Assembly (NCBI GenBank): GCA_035763085.1
Contig: DASUBV010000293.1
Coordinates: 1-20,176 of the forward strand
Reading direction: 5' to 3'
Length of the DNA stretch: 20,176 nucleotides
From: DASUBV01 sp035763085
GTDB lineage: Bacteria > Actinomycetota > Actinomycetes > Streptosporangiales > Streptosporangiaceae
In this document: piece after piece, positions 12,991-20,176 of the stretch
Layout of the letters: each line of letters begins with the position of its first letter
Numbering within the stretch: the first letter of the stretch is position 1
Position numbers and translations under genes: made by a program
The notes under the pieces: generated by a model
Database searches by the model: none
Seen by the model: the letters and a program-made list of their open reading frames with translations, nothing else
What the model was told of the DNA's origin: nothing

Positions 12991-13344
12991 ATGGCCTCTG
13001 ACGCCGCGACCGTGGAGCGGGTACGCCGCGCGCTGGCCGGCCGCCCGGGTATCGAGGAGAAACGGATGGTCGGCGGGCTGTCGTTCGCCGTGGACGGCAG
13101 CATGTGCTGCGGTGTGACCGGCGCGGCGCTGCTGGTCCGCGTCGGGAAGGACGGCATGGAGCAGGCGCTGGCGCGGCCGCACGTGCGGCCGATGACCCTG
13201 GGCGGCCGGACGCTGTCGGGCTTCATCTGCGTGGACCCGGCCAGCGCGCTGACCGACGCCGAGCTGGCCGTCTGGGTGCAGCGCGGTATCGACGTAGCCG
13301 CGCAGCTGCCGCCTGCCAGACGTCGGCCACCGCGCCGGGCCTAG
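12991..13344 (+). CDS. TfoX N-terminal domain protein
   Basis: This 117-residue protein consists of one TfoX-N domain. Helix 1 is AATVERVRRALAGRPG, then comes the signature EKRMVGGLSFAVDGSMCCGVTGAALLVRVG, a helix with the GRTLSGFICVDP segment, and a final helix ending in an Arg/Pro-rich tail. The RMxGGxxF and (C/M)CG features are typical. TfoX of gamma-proteobacteria controls competence, but stand-alone actinobacterial TfoX-N proteins have no established role. The ATG at 12991 is used because the box TAGCCT lies 7 nt before it; longer in-frame starts to the left overlap the SUKH gene. It is a single-gene unit, with a gap of about 150 bp to the convergent LLM gene. Confidence 0.88.
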   Translation: MASDAATVERVRRALAGRPGIEEKRMVGGLSFAVDGSMCCGVTGAALLVRVGKDGMEQALARPHVRPMTLGGRTLSGFICVDPASALTDAELAVWVQRGIDVAAQLPPARRRPPRRA

Positions 13345-13498
13345 GCCTGTTTCCTAAGTCGCGGCGCAGCCACATGCTTATCGCGGCCATCTGGATAGGT
13401 CGCGCGGCGCGCTGGGCGTAGCTCGGAGAGCCCTCCGGGAACGGTCAGGCCGGGCCAGGGGACAGCGGGCAGCCGGGCGAGGGCGGGGCCGAAATGGG

Positions 13499-14428
13499 CT
13501 AACGGGCTTGGGTGAGCAGGGGAAGCACGCGTTCGAGGGCAGGGACGGCTGGTTCGCGGACGACGTAGCTCGTGATGCCGAGCTCACGGGCCTGGGTCCG
13601 GATCTGAGTGGCCATCTGCTGAGGGCTGCCGATGAGTGCGAACGGAGTGGTGGCCACGTCTTCGGCCGAAGCACTGGGGAAGTCCTGACTGACCTCCTCG
13701 ACGGCGGCGTCCCGGTCGTCGGTGGCCCGCACGAAGTGCACCAGCACCTCGATAACCGGGGCCCGGCCCGCCCGGTCGGCCTCCTCTCTTATGACCCGCA
13801 GCCAGCGCCGCATGTGCGCGGCGGCGAACCTGGCCTCATGACGGTGGCCGTCAGCGAGCGTCCGGCCCAGGCCACCGAGCGCGACAACGTCGGCGTGCCG
13901 GGCCCCCGCGCGCAGCACCCTGGGATGCCCGCCGCCGACGGTAAGCCGGACCCTGCCACCGGCGGGCAAGCCGTCGAGCCGTGATTCGTGCAGAGTGAAG
14001 TGCCGGCCCGCGAACGTGACCGTCTCACCCTGCAGAAGCCGGGCCGCCACCTCGGTGAACTCGGCCAAGCGCTGCGCCCGCTGCGGCGGATCGGGGCGGT
14101 CCTGGCCGAGGTCGTGCCACTCGCGGGGGGTGTGGCCCGCGCCGAGGCCGAGCGTGACACGGCCGGGCGCGAGGATGTCCAGGGTGGCTGCGTCCGCGGC
14201 GACGTGCATGGGCTCGCGGACACCAGCCTGGACCACGTAGGTACCCAGCCCGAGCGTCCGGGTGACCGCCGCCGCGCAGCCCAGGGCCGGCCACGGGACG
14301 GCACCCGAGCCGGGATGGTCGCCGAGCAGAAGCGCGTGAAAGCCGGACGACTCCAGGCGGCGAGCCAGCGCCAGCCACGAATCCAGGCCGGTGGGCTCCG
14401 CCTGCACGCTCACCGTGACACCGGGCAT
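13499..14428 (-). CDS. LLM-class F420-dependent oxidoreductase
   Basis: This 309-residue TIM-barrel protein of the luciferase-like monooxygenase superfamily has recognisable segments. They are the N-terminal strand VTVSVQAEPTGLDSW, GFHALLLGDHPG, TLGLGTYVVQAGVREPMHVAADAATLDILAPGRVTLGLGAGH (flavin/F420 binding region), and FTLHESRLDGLPAGGRVRLTVGGGHPRVLRAGARHADVVAL. The phrase TLDILAPGRVTLGLGAGHTPREW is characteristic of F420-using actinobacterial members; the cofactor is inferred from the subfamily. The ATG at 14428 begins the conserved strand, and a GAGG lies very close upstream. It is the last gene of the minus-strand oxidative block, separated by about 200 bp with tandem repeats from the next LLM gene, so it may be transcribed separately. 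Confidence 0.88.
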   Translation of the reverse strand: MPGVTVSVQAEPTGLDSWLALARRLESSGFHALLLGDHPGSGAVPWPALGCAAAVTRTLGLGTYVVQAGVREPMHVAADAATLDILAPGRVTLGLGAGHTPREWHDLGQDRPDPPQRAQRLAEFTEVAARLLQGETVTFAGRHFTLHESRLDGLPAGGRVRLTVGGGHPRVLRAGARHADVVALGGLGRTLADGHRHEARFAAAHMRRWLRVIREEADRAGRAPVIEVLVHFVRATDDRDAAVEEVSQDFPSASAEDVATTPFALIGSPQQMATQIRTQARELGITSYVVREPAVPALERVLPLLTQAR

Positions 14429-14570
14429 GGCCTCAGCATGACTGTGGACGGGCTGGCCTGGCAGGTTTTCTGCGCTCAGCTAACCGGCGCGCTCGAGCTG
14501 TGACCACGAGGTCTCCGTGCAGACGGTCTTCTTGGTCGTTGGCTGAAGAAACCCGGTGCACCGCCACGCG

Positions 14571-14603
14571 CGAAAAACACCAGCCACCGAAAAACACCAG
14601 CCA
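14571..14603. repeat. Tandem 17-bp repeat with A5/T5 tracts
   Basis: CGAAAAACACCAGCCA is repeated perfectly at 14571-14586 and 14588-14603, a 17-bp period. On the minus strand each unit reads GGCTGGTGTTTTTCG, and they lie 33 nt after the stop of the NtaA-type gene. The T-tracts could assist termination, though no strong stem precedes them. Confidence 0.65.
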
Positions 14604-14636
14604 GGGCTAGCCCCGCGGACGGCCGGCGGGCCGGGC

Positions 14637-15956
14637 CTAGCCGGGGAATGGCGGCCGCGGCAGGCCCAGGTGGTCGCGCAGCGTGACCCCGGCGTACTCG
14701 GTCCGGGCGATGCCCTGGCGCTGCAGCAGTGGCACCACCTGATCCACGAACGTGGCCAGCTCGCCCGGCAGCACGTTGGGCATGATCGTGAACCCGTCGC
14801 AGGCGCCCGCCGCCCACCAGCCGGCCATCAGCTCGGCCATGCCCTCGGGGGTGCCGGTGTAGTCCAGGCCGCCGGGCAGCGCCGACAGCCTGGCCGCCAC
14901 CGCACGGAACGTGGTGGTCTCCTGCGTGACCATCTCGTAGATCGACGCCCCGAAGCTCGTCTTGGGCGCGCTGGCCAGCAGCTCGGGCGGGAACGGCGCG
15001 TCCGGGTCGATGGCCGCCGGGTCCAGCCCGGCCAGGCTGGCCAGGTTCTTCCAGCGGAACTCGCCGCTGGCCGCGCCCTCCAGCTCGGCCTTCCGGGCCT
15101 GCGCTTCCGCCTCGGTGCCGGCCAGCAGGAACGACAGGCCAGGCAGCACCCGGACGTGACCGGGGTCGCGGCCCTGCCCGGCGGCCAGCGACCGGAGCTT
15201 GTCCCGGAACGCGATCCCGGCCGGGATGTCGCTGAGCGGCGTGAACACCGCGTCGGCGTACTTCGCGGCCAGGCCCATGCCCGCCGGCGACGCGCCGGCC
15301 TGGGTGAGCAGCGGATGGCCCTGTGGCGAGCGCGGGAACGGCAGGAAGCTGGACACGTCGAAGTGCGGCCCGTGATGCCGCGGCGGGTGCAGCCGCGCCG
15401 GGTCGGCCCACTGCCCGGCCGGCCGGGAGACCGTCATGGCGCCGTCTTCCCAGCTGTCCCACAGGCTCAGCACCACGCGCACGTACTCATCGGCCCGCTC
15501 GTAGCGGTCCGCTCGCGGCGGGTGCGGCTGGTCGCCGAAGTTGCCGGCGGCCGCCGGGTCCACCGTGGTCACGATGTTCCAGCCCGCCCGGCCGCGGCTG
15601 AGGAAGTCCAGCGTGGCGATCCGCCGGGCCACGTCCCACGGGTAGCTGTAGGTCGTCGACACCGTGGCGATCAGCCCGACCTGCTCGGTGACCGCGGCCA
15701 CCGCCGACAGCAGCTGCAGCGGGTCGAACCCGGCGCCGGGCAGGAACTCCGACCGGAACTCGGCGTTGCCCGGGCTGTCGGGCAGGAAGATCGAGTCCAG
15801 GATGCCGCGCTCGGCGGTCCGGGCCAGCTCGGCGTAATGCCGCACGTCCAGCACCGACGCCGGGTCCTGCGGCCCGACGATCCACGCGGACTCGTGGTAG
15901 CCCGAGTTGCGCAGGTAGGCGTTCAGGGTCAGGAACCGGCGCGTGTCAGTGCTCAT
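14637..15956 (-). CDS. NtaA/SnaA/DszA-family FMN-dependent monooxygenase (LLM class)
   Basis: This 439-residue protein belongs to the NtaA/SnaA/SoxA(DszA) group of two-component flavin monooxygenases, which use FMNH2 from a separate reductase to oxidise substrates such as nitrilotriacetate, pristinamycin IIB or dibenzothiophene sulfone. Hallmarks are LTLNAYLRNSGYHESAW at the start, YAELARTAERGILDSIFLPD, TTYSYPWDVARRIATLDFLSRGRAGWNIVTT and ADRYERADEYVRVVLSLWDSWEDGA. Further on come GHPLLTQAGASPAGMGLAAKYADAVFT and DGFTIMPNVLPGELATFVDQVVPLLQ. The ATG at 15956 follows TAGGGT by 8 nt; an ATG two codons earlier (15962) is the alternative. It lies 44 nt after the P450 gene on the same strand. No flavin reductase gene is visible in the window. 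Confidence 0.92.
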   Translation of the reverse strand: MSTDTRRFLTLNAYLRNSGYHESAWIVGPQDPASVLDVRHYAELARTAERGILDSIFLPDSPGNAEFRSEFLPGAGFDPLQLLSAVAAVTEQVGLIATVSTTYSYPWDVARRIATLDFLSRGRAGWNIVTTVDPAAAGNFGDQPHPPRADRYERADEYVRVVLSLWDSWEDGAMTVSRPAGQWADPARLHPPRHHGPHFDVSSFLPFPRSPQGHPLLTQAGASPAGMGLAAKYADAVFTPLSDIPAGIAFRDKLRSLAAGQGRDPGHVRVLPGLSFLLAGTEAEAQARKAELEGAASGEFRWKNLASLAGLDPAAIDPDAPFPPELLASAPKTSFGASIYEMVTQETTTFRAVAARLSALPGGLDYTGTPEGMAELMAGWWAAGACDGFTIMPNVLPGELATFVDQVVPLLQRQGIARTEYAGVTLRDHLGLPRPPFPG

Positions 15957-15964
15957 GTGCATCC

Positions 15965-15970
15965 ACCCTA
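15965..15970 (-). promoter_or_regulatory. Possible internal promoter before the flavin monooxygenase
   Basis: TAGGGT on the minus strand lies 8 nt before the preferred ATG at 15956, in the 44-nt gap after the P450 gene. No Shine-Dalgarno sequence is present, so the gene may also be expressed from its own leaderless transcript. Confidence 0.35.
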
Positions 15971-16000
15971 GCCAGGCCCGCCGACACCCGGCCCCGGGGC

Positions 16001-17398
16001 TCAGCTGGACCAGGCCAGCGGCAGCCGCTTGACGCCGCGCTGGAAATTCGACCGCAGGAACGCCGGCTCGCCCGCGTACTCCAGCGCCGAGGTACGGGCC
16101 AGCAGCTCGGTGAACAGCGCCTGCATCTGCAGCCGGGCCAGGTGCGCGCCCAGGCAGAAATGCGGCCCGTGCCCGAACACCAGGTGCGGGTTGGGGTCGC
16201 GGCGGATGTCGAACCGGTCCGGGTCGGCAAAGACCGCCTCGTCGCGGTTGGCCGAGGCGAACGAGACGACCACCTTGTCGCCCCCGCGCACCGGCTGGCC
16301 GCCCAGCTCACAGTCGCGGGTGGCGGTGCGCCGGAACGTCATCACCGGCGTCCACCAGCGCAGCATCTCGGCCACGGCCGCCGGCATCAGGCCCGGGTCG
16401 GCGCGGAGCTCGCGCTGGGCGGCCGGATGCTCCAGCAGCGCGATGCACGCCCCCGGCAGGCCGTTGCGCAGGGTCTCGTTCCCGGCCACCGCGAACAGCC
16501 AGAACATGTTCTCGAACTCCTCGGCCGTGACGCGGTGCCCGTCCTCATCAGCCTGCGCCAGCAGGATGGACATCACGTCGGGCCCGGGACGGCTGCGCTT
16601 GTGCTCGGCCAGCAGGTGGGCGTAGGCGTAGAGGTCGGGCATGCCCGCGCGGGTGCGCGGGTCGGGCATCCGGCCGGCCGCGTCCGGCGCCGGCCGCAGC
16701 GCGAGCGCCTCGCGCGCCATCGGCGTCCCGCCCGCGGCGTCGAACTCGGCCGAGGCGGCGTAGTCCGGATCCTGGTAGCCGATCACCCGGTTGGACCAGT
16801 CGAACAGCAGCCAGCGGTCCTGCTCGGGCACCCCGAGCACGTCGGCCAGGGTCAGCAGCGGCAGGTCGGCGGCCAGGTCCCTGGCGAAGTCGCAGGCGCC
16901 CCGCGGCCCGGTCAGCACCCGCTCGCACAGCGCACGGGCATGGCCGCGGATCCGGTCTTCGAGCCGGGCCACTGCGCGCGGGGTGAACGAGCGGGCCAGC
17001 ATCCGCCGCAGCCTCCCGTGCTCCGGCGGGTCCATGTTCAGCATCATCGCCCGGGTGTAGCGCAGCGCCGCCGGGCTGGCCGGGTCGCGGATCTGGGTCG
17101 CCCCTAGCCAGGACGAGAACAGCTGCGGCCGGCGCAGCACCGACTCCACCTCGGCGTGCCGCAGCACCAGCCAGAACCCCGGCCCAGCCGGCCAGCCCAG
17201 CACCGGGATCTCCTCGGCCCAGGTCACCGCGCCCGCGCGGCGCAGCCGGCCCAGCGCGTCGTAGGGCACCCCGGTCACGTACGTCGCCGGGTCGAACACC
17301 ACCTCGGTGTCTGGCCGGACGGCGCCCGGGCGCGCGGTGCCCGGCTGCGCGCTGTCCGGCCGGCCAGAGCCCGCGGCCGCCTGCGGTGCCGGCGTCAT
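16001..17398 (-). CDS. Cytochrome P450
   Basis: This 465-residue soluble bacterial class I P450 carries the diagnostic motifs. The I-helix oxygen-activation motif is AGNET (305-309), the K-helix ExxR is EMLR (344-347), and the heme loop is FGHGPHFCLG with the thiolate ligand Cys415. The first 40 residues are Ala/Pro/Gly-rich and probably disordered. YTRAMMLNMDPPEHGRLRRMLARSFTPRAV is the usual C-helix region. The protein is longer than the usual 400-420 residues, through an N-terminal tail and an insertion around PDAAGRMPDPRTRAGMPDLYAYA. The ATG at 17398 lies 2 nt after the stop of the upstream hydrolase, so translation is coupled. No ferredoxin or reductase gene is adjacent. The substrate is unknown. 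Confidence 0.95.
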   Translation of the reverse strand: MTPAPQAAAGSGRPDSAQPGTARPGAVRPDTEVVFDPATYVTGVPYDALGRLRRAGAVTWAEEIPVLGWPAGPGFWLVLRHAEVESVLRRPQLFSSWLGATQIRDPASPAALRYTRAMMLNMDPPEHGRLRRMLARSFTPRAVARLEDRIRGHARALCERVLTGPRGACDFARDLAADLPLLTLADVLGVPEQDRWLLFDWSNRVIGYQDPDYAASAEFDAAGGTPMAREALALRPAPDAAGRMPDPRTRAGMPDLYAYAHLLAEHKRSRPGPDVMSILLAQADEDGHRVTAEEFENMFWLFAVAGNETLRNGLPGACIALLEHPAAQRELRADPGLMPAAVAEMLRWWTPVMTFRRTATRDCELGGQPVRGGDKVVVSFASANRDEAVFADPDRFDIRRDPNPHLVFGHGPHFCLGAHLARLQMQALFTELLARTSALEYAGEPAFLRSNFQRGVKRLPLAWSS

Positions 17399-17400
17399 GC

Positions 17401-18174
17401 TCAGCCGCGCCCCAGGAACTCCTCGACCGACGCGGTCAGCGCGGCCGGGGTCTCGAACATCGGGTAGTGCCCCGCGTTCGGGATCACCTCCAGCTCGGCC
17501 CGCGGGAAGAGCTGCAGCCAGGTCTGCTTCATGACCTCCGCCGACAGCGCCGGGTCGTGCTCGCCGACGATGACCTTGACGTCGGCCGGCGGGCCGGCCT
17601 GCTGACTGGCCGCGACCTCGCCGGAGAAGTCGGTTTTCGCCCACGATTCCAGGTAGGCGGCGAACGCCGCGGTCTCGGCGTGGTCGAGCGAGTGCTGGAC
17701 GATGTGCTGCACGAACGCCGCGGGCAGCCGCCCGCCGGTGGTGAAGTTGATGATCGCGAACCGGTTGTCCCGGCTGGCGGCCGCGCCGGAGAACAGCGCC
17801 CAGCCGTCGGCGTCGAACGGCACGCCGGTGGCCGGCACCGGGTTGATCCCGATCAGCTTGCGCACCCGGCCGGGGGCGCGCAGCAGCACGTGCTGGATCG
17901 CCTGGCCGCTCATCGAGTGGCCGACCAGCGAGAAGCTGTCCCAGCCCAGCTCGTCAGCTAGCGCCAGCGCGTCGGCGGCGGCCTCGGCCATGGTGAACTC
18001 GCCCGCCACGCCGCGGCGGCTGCCGTAGCCGCGCAGGTCCATGAAGGCCCAGGTGCAGGCCGCGGTGTCCAGGTAGTCGGGCAGCGCGCCCCAGCCGCGC
18101 GCCGAGCCGAACCAGCCATGCAGGGCGAGCACCTTGTGCGCGCCGGAGCCGACAGTCACGTGCGAGCTGGCCAT
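17401..18174 (-). CDS. Alpha/beta hydrolase
   Basis: This 257-residue protein has a full alpha/beta-hydrolase triad: nucleophile Ser87 in GHSMSG, Asp207 in GEHDPAL and His236 in NAGHYPM. The oxyanion-hole segment LALHGWFGSARGW comes early. A cap region lies at about residues 115-185 (VPFDADGWALFSGAAASRD...). It resembles esterases and C-C bond hydrolases of aromatic catabolism, but the substrate is not deducible. The ATG at 18174 has a good ribosome binding site, GGGAGG, 5 nt upstream. It is the first gene of a minus-strand unit with the P450 2 nt downstream and the flavin monooxygenase after that, so it probably acts on the same substrate or product. Confidence 0.92.
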   Translation of the reverse strand: MASSHVTVGSGAHKVLALHGWFGSARGWGALPDYLDTAACTWAFMDLRGYGSRRGVAGEFTMAEAAADALALADELGWDSFSLVGHSMSGQAIQHVLLRAPGRVRKLIGINPVPATGVPFDADGWALFSGAAASRDNRFAIINFTTGGRLPAAFVQHIVQHSLDHAETAAFAAYLESWAKTDFSGEVAASQQAGPPADVKVIVGEHDPALSAEVMKQTWLQLFPRAELEVIPNAGHYPMFETPAALTASVEEFLGRG

Positions 18175-18263
18175 GGCCGCCTCCCGCAGATAGCGGACGT
18201 TACTGCCGAATGTAACCGCCTGGCGGGCCCGCGTCAGCGGTCTGTGGCCCCGGAGTCGGTCAG

Positions 18264-18286
18264 CTAGCCTCGCGCGGACAGGCTAG
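18264..18286 (-). terminator. Short hairpin at the end of the Methyltransf_19 gene
   Basis: CTAGCCT (18264-18270) pairs with AGGCTAG (18280-18286) around a 9-nt loop and overlaps the stop codon of the methyltransferase. It is a weak terminator candidate with no T-tract. Confidence 0.4.
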
Positions 18287-19107
18287 GGCTTCCTCCCGAC
18301 GCCGCAGTACAGGATCCGGGAGCCATCGGTGTCCGCCATCTCCGGGTCCTCCGCCCCCCACAGGCCGGCATACGTGACCGCCGGCTCTGCTCCCGGATAC
18401 GGCGCGACCAGCTCCAGGCCCTCGAAGAAGCGCTCCACCTCGGCCAGGGAGCGGAAATGAATGCGCTCGGTGGCACTCTGGTAGTTCTCGGTGATCGCCT
18501 CGACCGCGCGCGGCGGCATCCGGTCTGCGGTGACCTGCGACATGGCCAGGTAGCTCCCCGACGCCAGCGCCGCCGCATACTGGCGGATCAATCCCCGCGG
18601 ATCCGATCCGTCGTCGACGAAGTACAGAATCCCGGTCATCAGCAGGCCAGCCGGCTGGCTGAAATCGATCATCTCCCGCAGCAGCCGGTGGCCCAGCAGC
18701 CGGCCGGGGTCCCGCAGGTCACCCTCGATCAGCACGGTTCCCGCCGAGCCAGCTAGCAACTCCGTGGCGTGGGCCAGCACTTCGGGGTCGTTGTCCACAT
18801 ACACCACCCGGGCATCGGGCACCACGGTCTGCACGGCCTGATGGGTGTTGTTCGCCGTAGGCAGTCCGGCCCCGATATCAATGAACTGGCGGATCCCGGC
18901 CTCGGCCATCCATCTCGCCGCACGCTGGTGGAATCCGCGGTTCGCGTAGACGGCGTCCACGGTATCGGGGAACTCGGCCCGGATCCGCTCCGCCGCGGCC
19001 CGGTCCACCGCAAAGTTGTTCGTGCCGCCCAGTATGTAGTCGTACAGCCGGGCCGGGCTCGGCCTGGTCGCATCCACACCCGGCGGCACCGGAACAGCCT
19101 CTGTCAT
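18283..19107 (-). CDS. SAM-dependent methyltransferase, Methyltransf_19 (DUF574) family
   Basis: This 274-residue protein of the actinobacteria-specific Methyltransf_19 family shows the hallmark ARLYDYILGGTNNFAVDR (19-36), the SAM-binding FIDIGAGLPTANNTHQ (75-90), VVYVDNDPEVLAHA (acidic ribose-binding strand), and a C-terminal FFEGLELVAPYPG segment. Length is normal. Substrates of this large family are unknown, although many streptomycetes carry dozens of copies, often near HTH/DUF397 regulators; none is seen here. The ATG at 19107 overlaps the TGA of a six-codon frame (ATGA, start at 19125). There is no strong ribosome binding site. The 393-bp region upstream carries direct repeats that may control it. 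Confidence 0.92.
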   Translation of the reverse strand: MTEAVPVPPGVDATRPSPARLYDYILGGTNNFAVDRAAAERIRAEFPDTVDAVYANRGFHQRAARWMAEAGIRQFIDIGAGLPTANNTHQAVQTVVPDARVVYVDNDPEVLAHATELLAGSAGTVLIEGDLRDPGRLLGHRLLREMIDFSQPAGLLMTGILYFVDDGSDPRGLIRQYAAALASGSYLAMSQVTADRMPPRAVEAITENYQSATERIHFRSLAEVERFFEGLELVAPYPGAEPAVTYAGLWGAEDPEMADTDGSRILYCGVGRKP

Positions 19108-19500
19108 CGATCAATCCCGGTCATAAGATCGTCATCTCCCTGATTGGCACTCAGCCACGCCGTTGCAGGTGACAGCCTCCGGAATGGCCACGATCGCCAA
19201 TTGCCGGAATGGCCAACGATAGCGGTGCTTGTGCTGAATCTACCTCGTCCGCAGCTTGGCGGAGGCCGCAGGATCACGGACCCGGACCCTGACCCGGCTT
19301 TTGGTGACCCGTCCCTGCGGCAGCACAACGGCATCGCGGACGACAAGGCATGCGGGGCGACAGGGCATGCGGACGACCGCTGGCTGGCGCCTGCCGGCAG
19401 GCGCGATAGCGACGCCCGGGCTGGCTGACCTGCGGTGCGCAGCCGAAGCCGGGAACCCGGCCGCGCCAGCCAGGCTGGCCATCTCGCTACGATCACGGGC
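19108..19500. promoter_or_regulatory. 393-bp intergenic region with 12-bp direct repeats
   Basis: No gene here is convincing. CCGGAATGGCCA is repeated at 19179-19190 and 19204-19215 with a 25-bp period. Each copy is followed by a similar CGAT-containing tail, giving two near-copies of about 20 bp. The region is AT-richer than its surroundings near 19190-19240, so it is a likely promoter/operator zone for the divergent methyltransferase (-) and HAD (+) genes. Minus-strand frames in it end exactly at the methyltransferase start but have no protein-like features. Confidence 0.45.
19488..19493 (+). promoter_or_regulatory. Leaderless -10 box of the right-edge HAD gene
   Basis: TACGAT lies 7 nt before the ATG at 19501 with no Shine-Dalgarno sequence between them. 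It is the same spacing as at several other starts in the window. Confidence 0.45.
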
Positions 19501-20176
19501 ATGGTTCAGGTTCAGGCAGTCCTGCTCGACCTCGATGCCACGCTCCTGGACTACGACGAGGATTTCTGGGAGCAGACCATCGGGGCCGCCGCTACCGCGC
19601 TGGCACGCGACGTCCCCGGCCTGCCCGCGGGCGAGCTGGCCCGCAGCTACCGGCAGCTGGCCATCACGCACTGGCAGACCGTCGAGGCAACCGCGTCAGC
19701 CGTCGTCCGGTCCGCGGTGGACGGGTACCCGGACTGGCGCCTGGTATGGGGCCAGGCCCTGAGCGGGCTCGGCTTCGATGACGACGCCCTGGCCGAGCGC
19801 GTGGCCGAGGAGTACCGCCAGGCCCGGATCCGAAGCTACCGGCTCTACGCGGACGTGACCGAGGTGCTCCCGGAACTGCGCCGCCGGACCGGGGCGGTCG
19901 GCCTGGCCACCAACGGCGCCAGCCAGACCCAGCGCGACAAGATCGCGGTCACCGGGCTGGCCCGCTACCTGGACGTGATCATGATTTCCGGCGAGGCCGG
20001 CGTGGCCAAGCCCGATCCGGAGATCTTCGACCTGGCCCTGGGCAAGGTCGGCGTCCCGCCCGAGGCCGCCTGGCACATCGGGGACAGCCTGGGCGCCGAT
20101 GTGGCCGGCGCCCGCAACGCCGGCCTGGCCGAGGCCATCTGGATCAACCGGTCCGGCGCGCCCGCACCGCCGGCCG
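19501..20176 (+). CDS. HAD superfamily (subfamily IA) hydrolase, 3' end outside window
   Basis: The 225 visible residues have no stop before the window edge. All HAD motifs are present: motif I LLDLDATLLDYD (nucleophile Asp10, acid/base Asp12), motif II GLATNGAS, motif III Lys in VAKPDPEIFDLAL and motif IV WHIGDSLGADVAGARNAG, with a helical cap between I and II. Unlike the HAD protein at 10137, motif I keeps the DxD pair, so phosphatase activity is likely; the overall pattern resembles YjjG/pyrimidine-nucleotidase or dehalogenase-like members. The ATG at 19501 is preceded by TACGAT at 7 nt, which supports a leaderless transcript. Only a short C-terminal tail should be missing, because the core ends soon after motif IV. 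Confidence 0.9.
   Translation, partial: MVQVQAVLLDLDATLLDYDEDFWEQTIGAAATALARDVPGLPAGELARSYRQLAITHWQTVEATASAVVRSAVDGYPDWRLVWGQALSGLGFDDDALAERVAEEYRQARIRSYRLYADVTEVLPELRRRTGAVGLATNGASQTQRDKIAVTGLARYLDVIMISGEAGVAKPDPEIFDLALGKVGVPPEAAWHIGDSLGADVAGARNAGLAEAIWINRSGAPAPPA

Noticed and set aside
13338..13347. GGCCTAGGCC palindrome at the end of the TfoX-N gene as a terminator
   Set aside because: It has no loop and overlaps the stop codon; short palindromes of this kind are common in GC-rich DNA.
14556..15971. A 471-codon plus-strand open frame opposite the NtaA-type monooxygenase
   Set aside because: Its composition is Arg/Gly/Pro/Ala-rich with no domain, and the minus-strand frame is a clear conserved enzyme. 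Long antisense frames are expected at this GC content.
19104..19502. Minus-strand frame whose TGA overlaps the Methyltransf_19 ATG
   Set aside because: The ATGA overlap suggested coupling with an upstream small protein such as DUF397, but the sequence has no DUF397 or other signature and looks like translated non-coding DNA.

Overview
The window is very GC-rich, with G/C-dominated third codon positions. Its gene families are typical of a high-GC actinomycete: a mycothiol-dependent maleylpyruvate isomerase-type enzyme, a DUF664/DinB protein, LLM-class flavin/F420 oxidoreductases, a SARP-type regulator, a Methyltransf_19 protein and a bacterial class I P450. Many starts look leaderless, with a TANNNT hexamer 6-8 nt before the ATG, which is also common in actinobacteria. 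I cannot name the genus. I found no rRNA, tRNA, CRISPR array, transposase or integrase.

Layout, left to right. 1-564: 3' part of an alpha/beta hydrolase (+). 699-1481: MDMPI/DinB-fold enzyme (-), divergent from an M50 site-2-protease-like membrane peptidase with a CBS region (1730-3040, +); the spacer holds an array of palindromes. 3041-3276: structured leader with a small TTA-containing ORF ahead of a VOC protein (3277-3666, +), a hairpin terminator, then an AlkA-type DNA glycosylase (3794-4483, +). The glycosylase overlaps tail to tail with an MFS exporter (4447-5802, -). The exporter is divergent from a winged-helix regulator, P-loop kinase and RraA-like operon (5857-7557, +), with a palindrome between the two promoters. 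7630-8454: panB (-). 8794-9468: a SARP-type regulator missing its C-terminal end and carrying a TTA codon (+).

The middle holds a DUF664/DinB protein (9488-10087, -), a HAD hydrolase (10137-10844, -) divergent from a SAM methyltransferase (10928-11695, +), and a second VOC protein (11706-12086, -). Next come an apparently frameshifted fusion protein ending in a SUKH (SMI1/KNR4) domain (12116-12870, -) and a TfoX-N protein (12991-13344, +).

The right part is a minus-strand oxidative block: an LLM oxidoreductase (13499-14428), an NtaA/SnaA-type flavin monooxygenase (14637-15956), a cytochrome P450 (16001-17398) and an alpha/beta hydrolase (17401-18174). The hydrolase and P450 are separated by 2 nt, and the monooxygenase follows closely, suggesting one oxidative/hydrolytic route for an unknown substrate. 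After this come a Methyltransf_19 protein (18283-19107, -), a 393-bp non-coding stretch with direct repeats, and a HAD hydrolase running off the right edge (19501-20176, +).

I see no clear multi-gene system of a new type. The most interesting points are the broken SUKH fusion gene, the truncated TTA-containing SARP gene, the palindrome array before the M50 protease, the structured leader of the first VOC gene, the shared operator of the regulator/exporter pair, and the hydrolase-P450-monooxygenase block.
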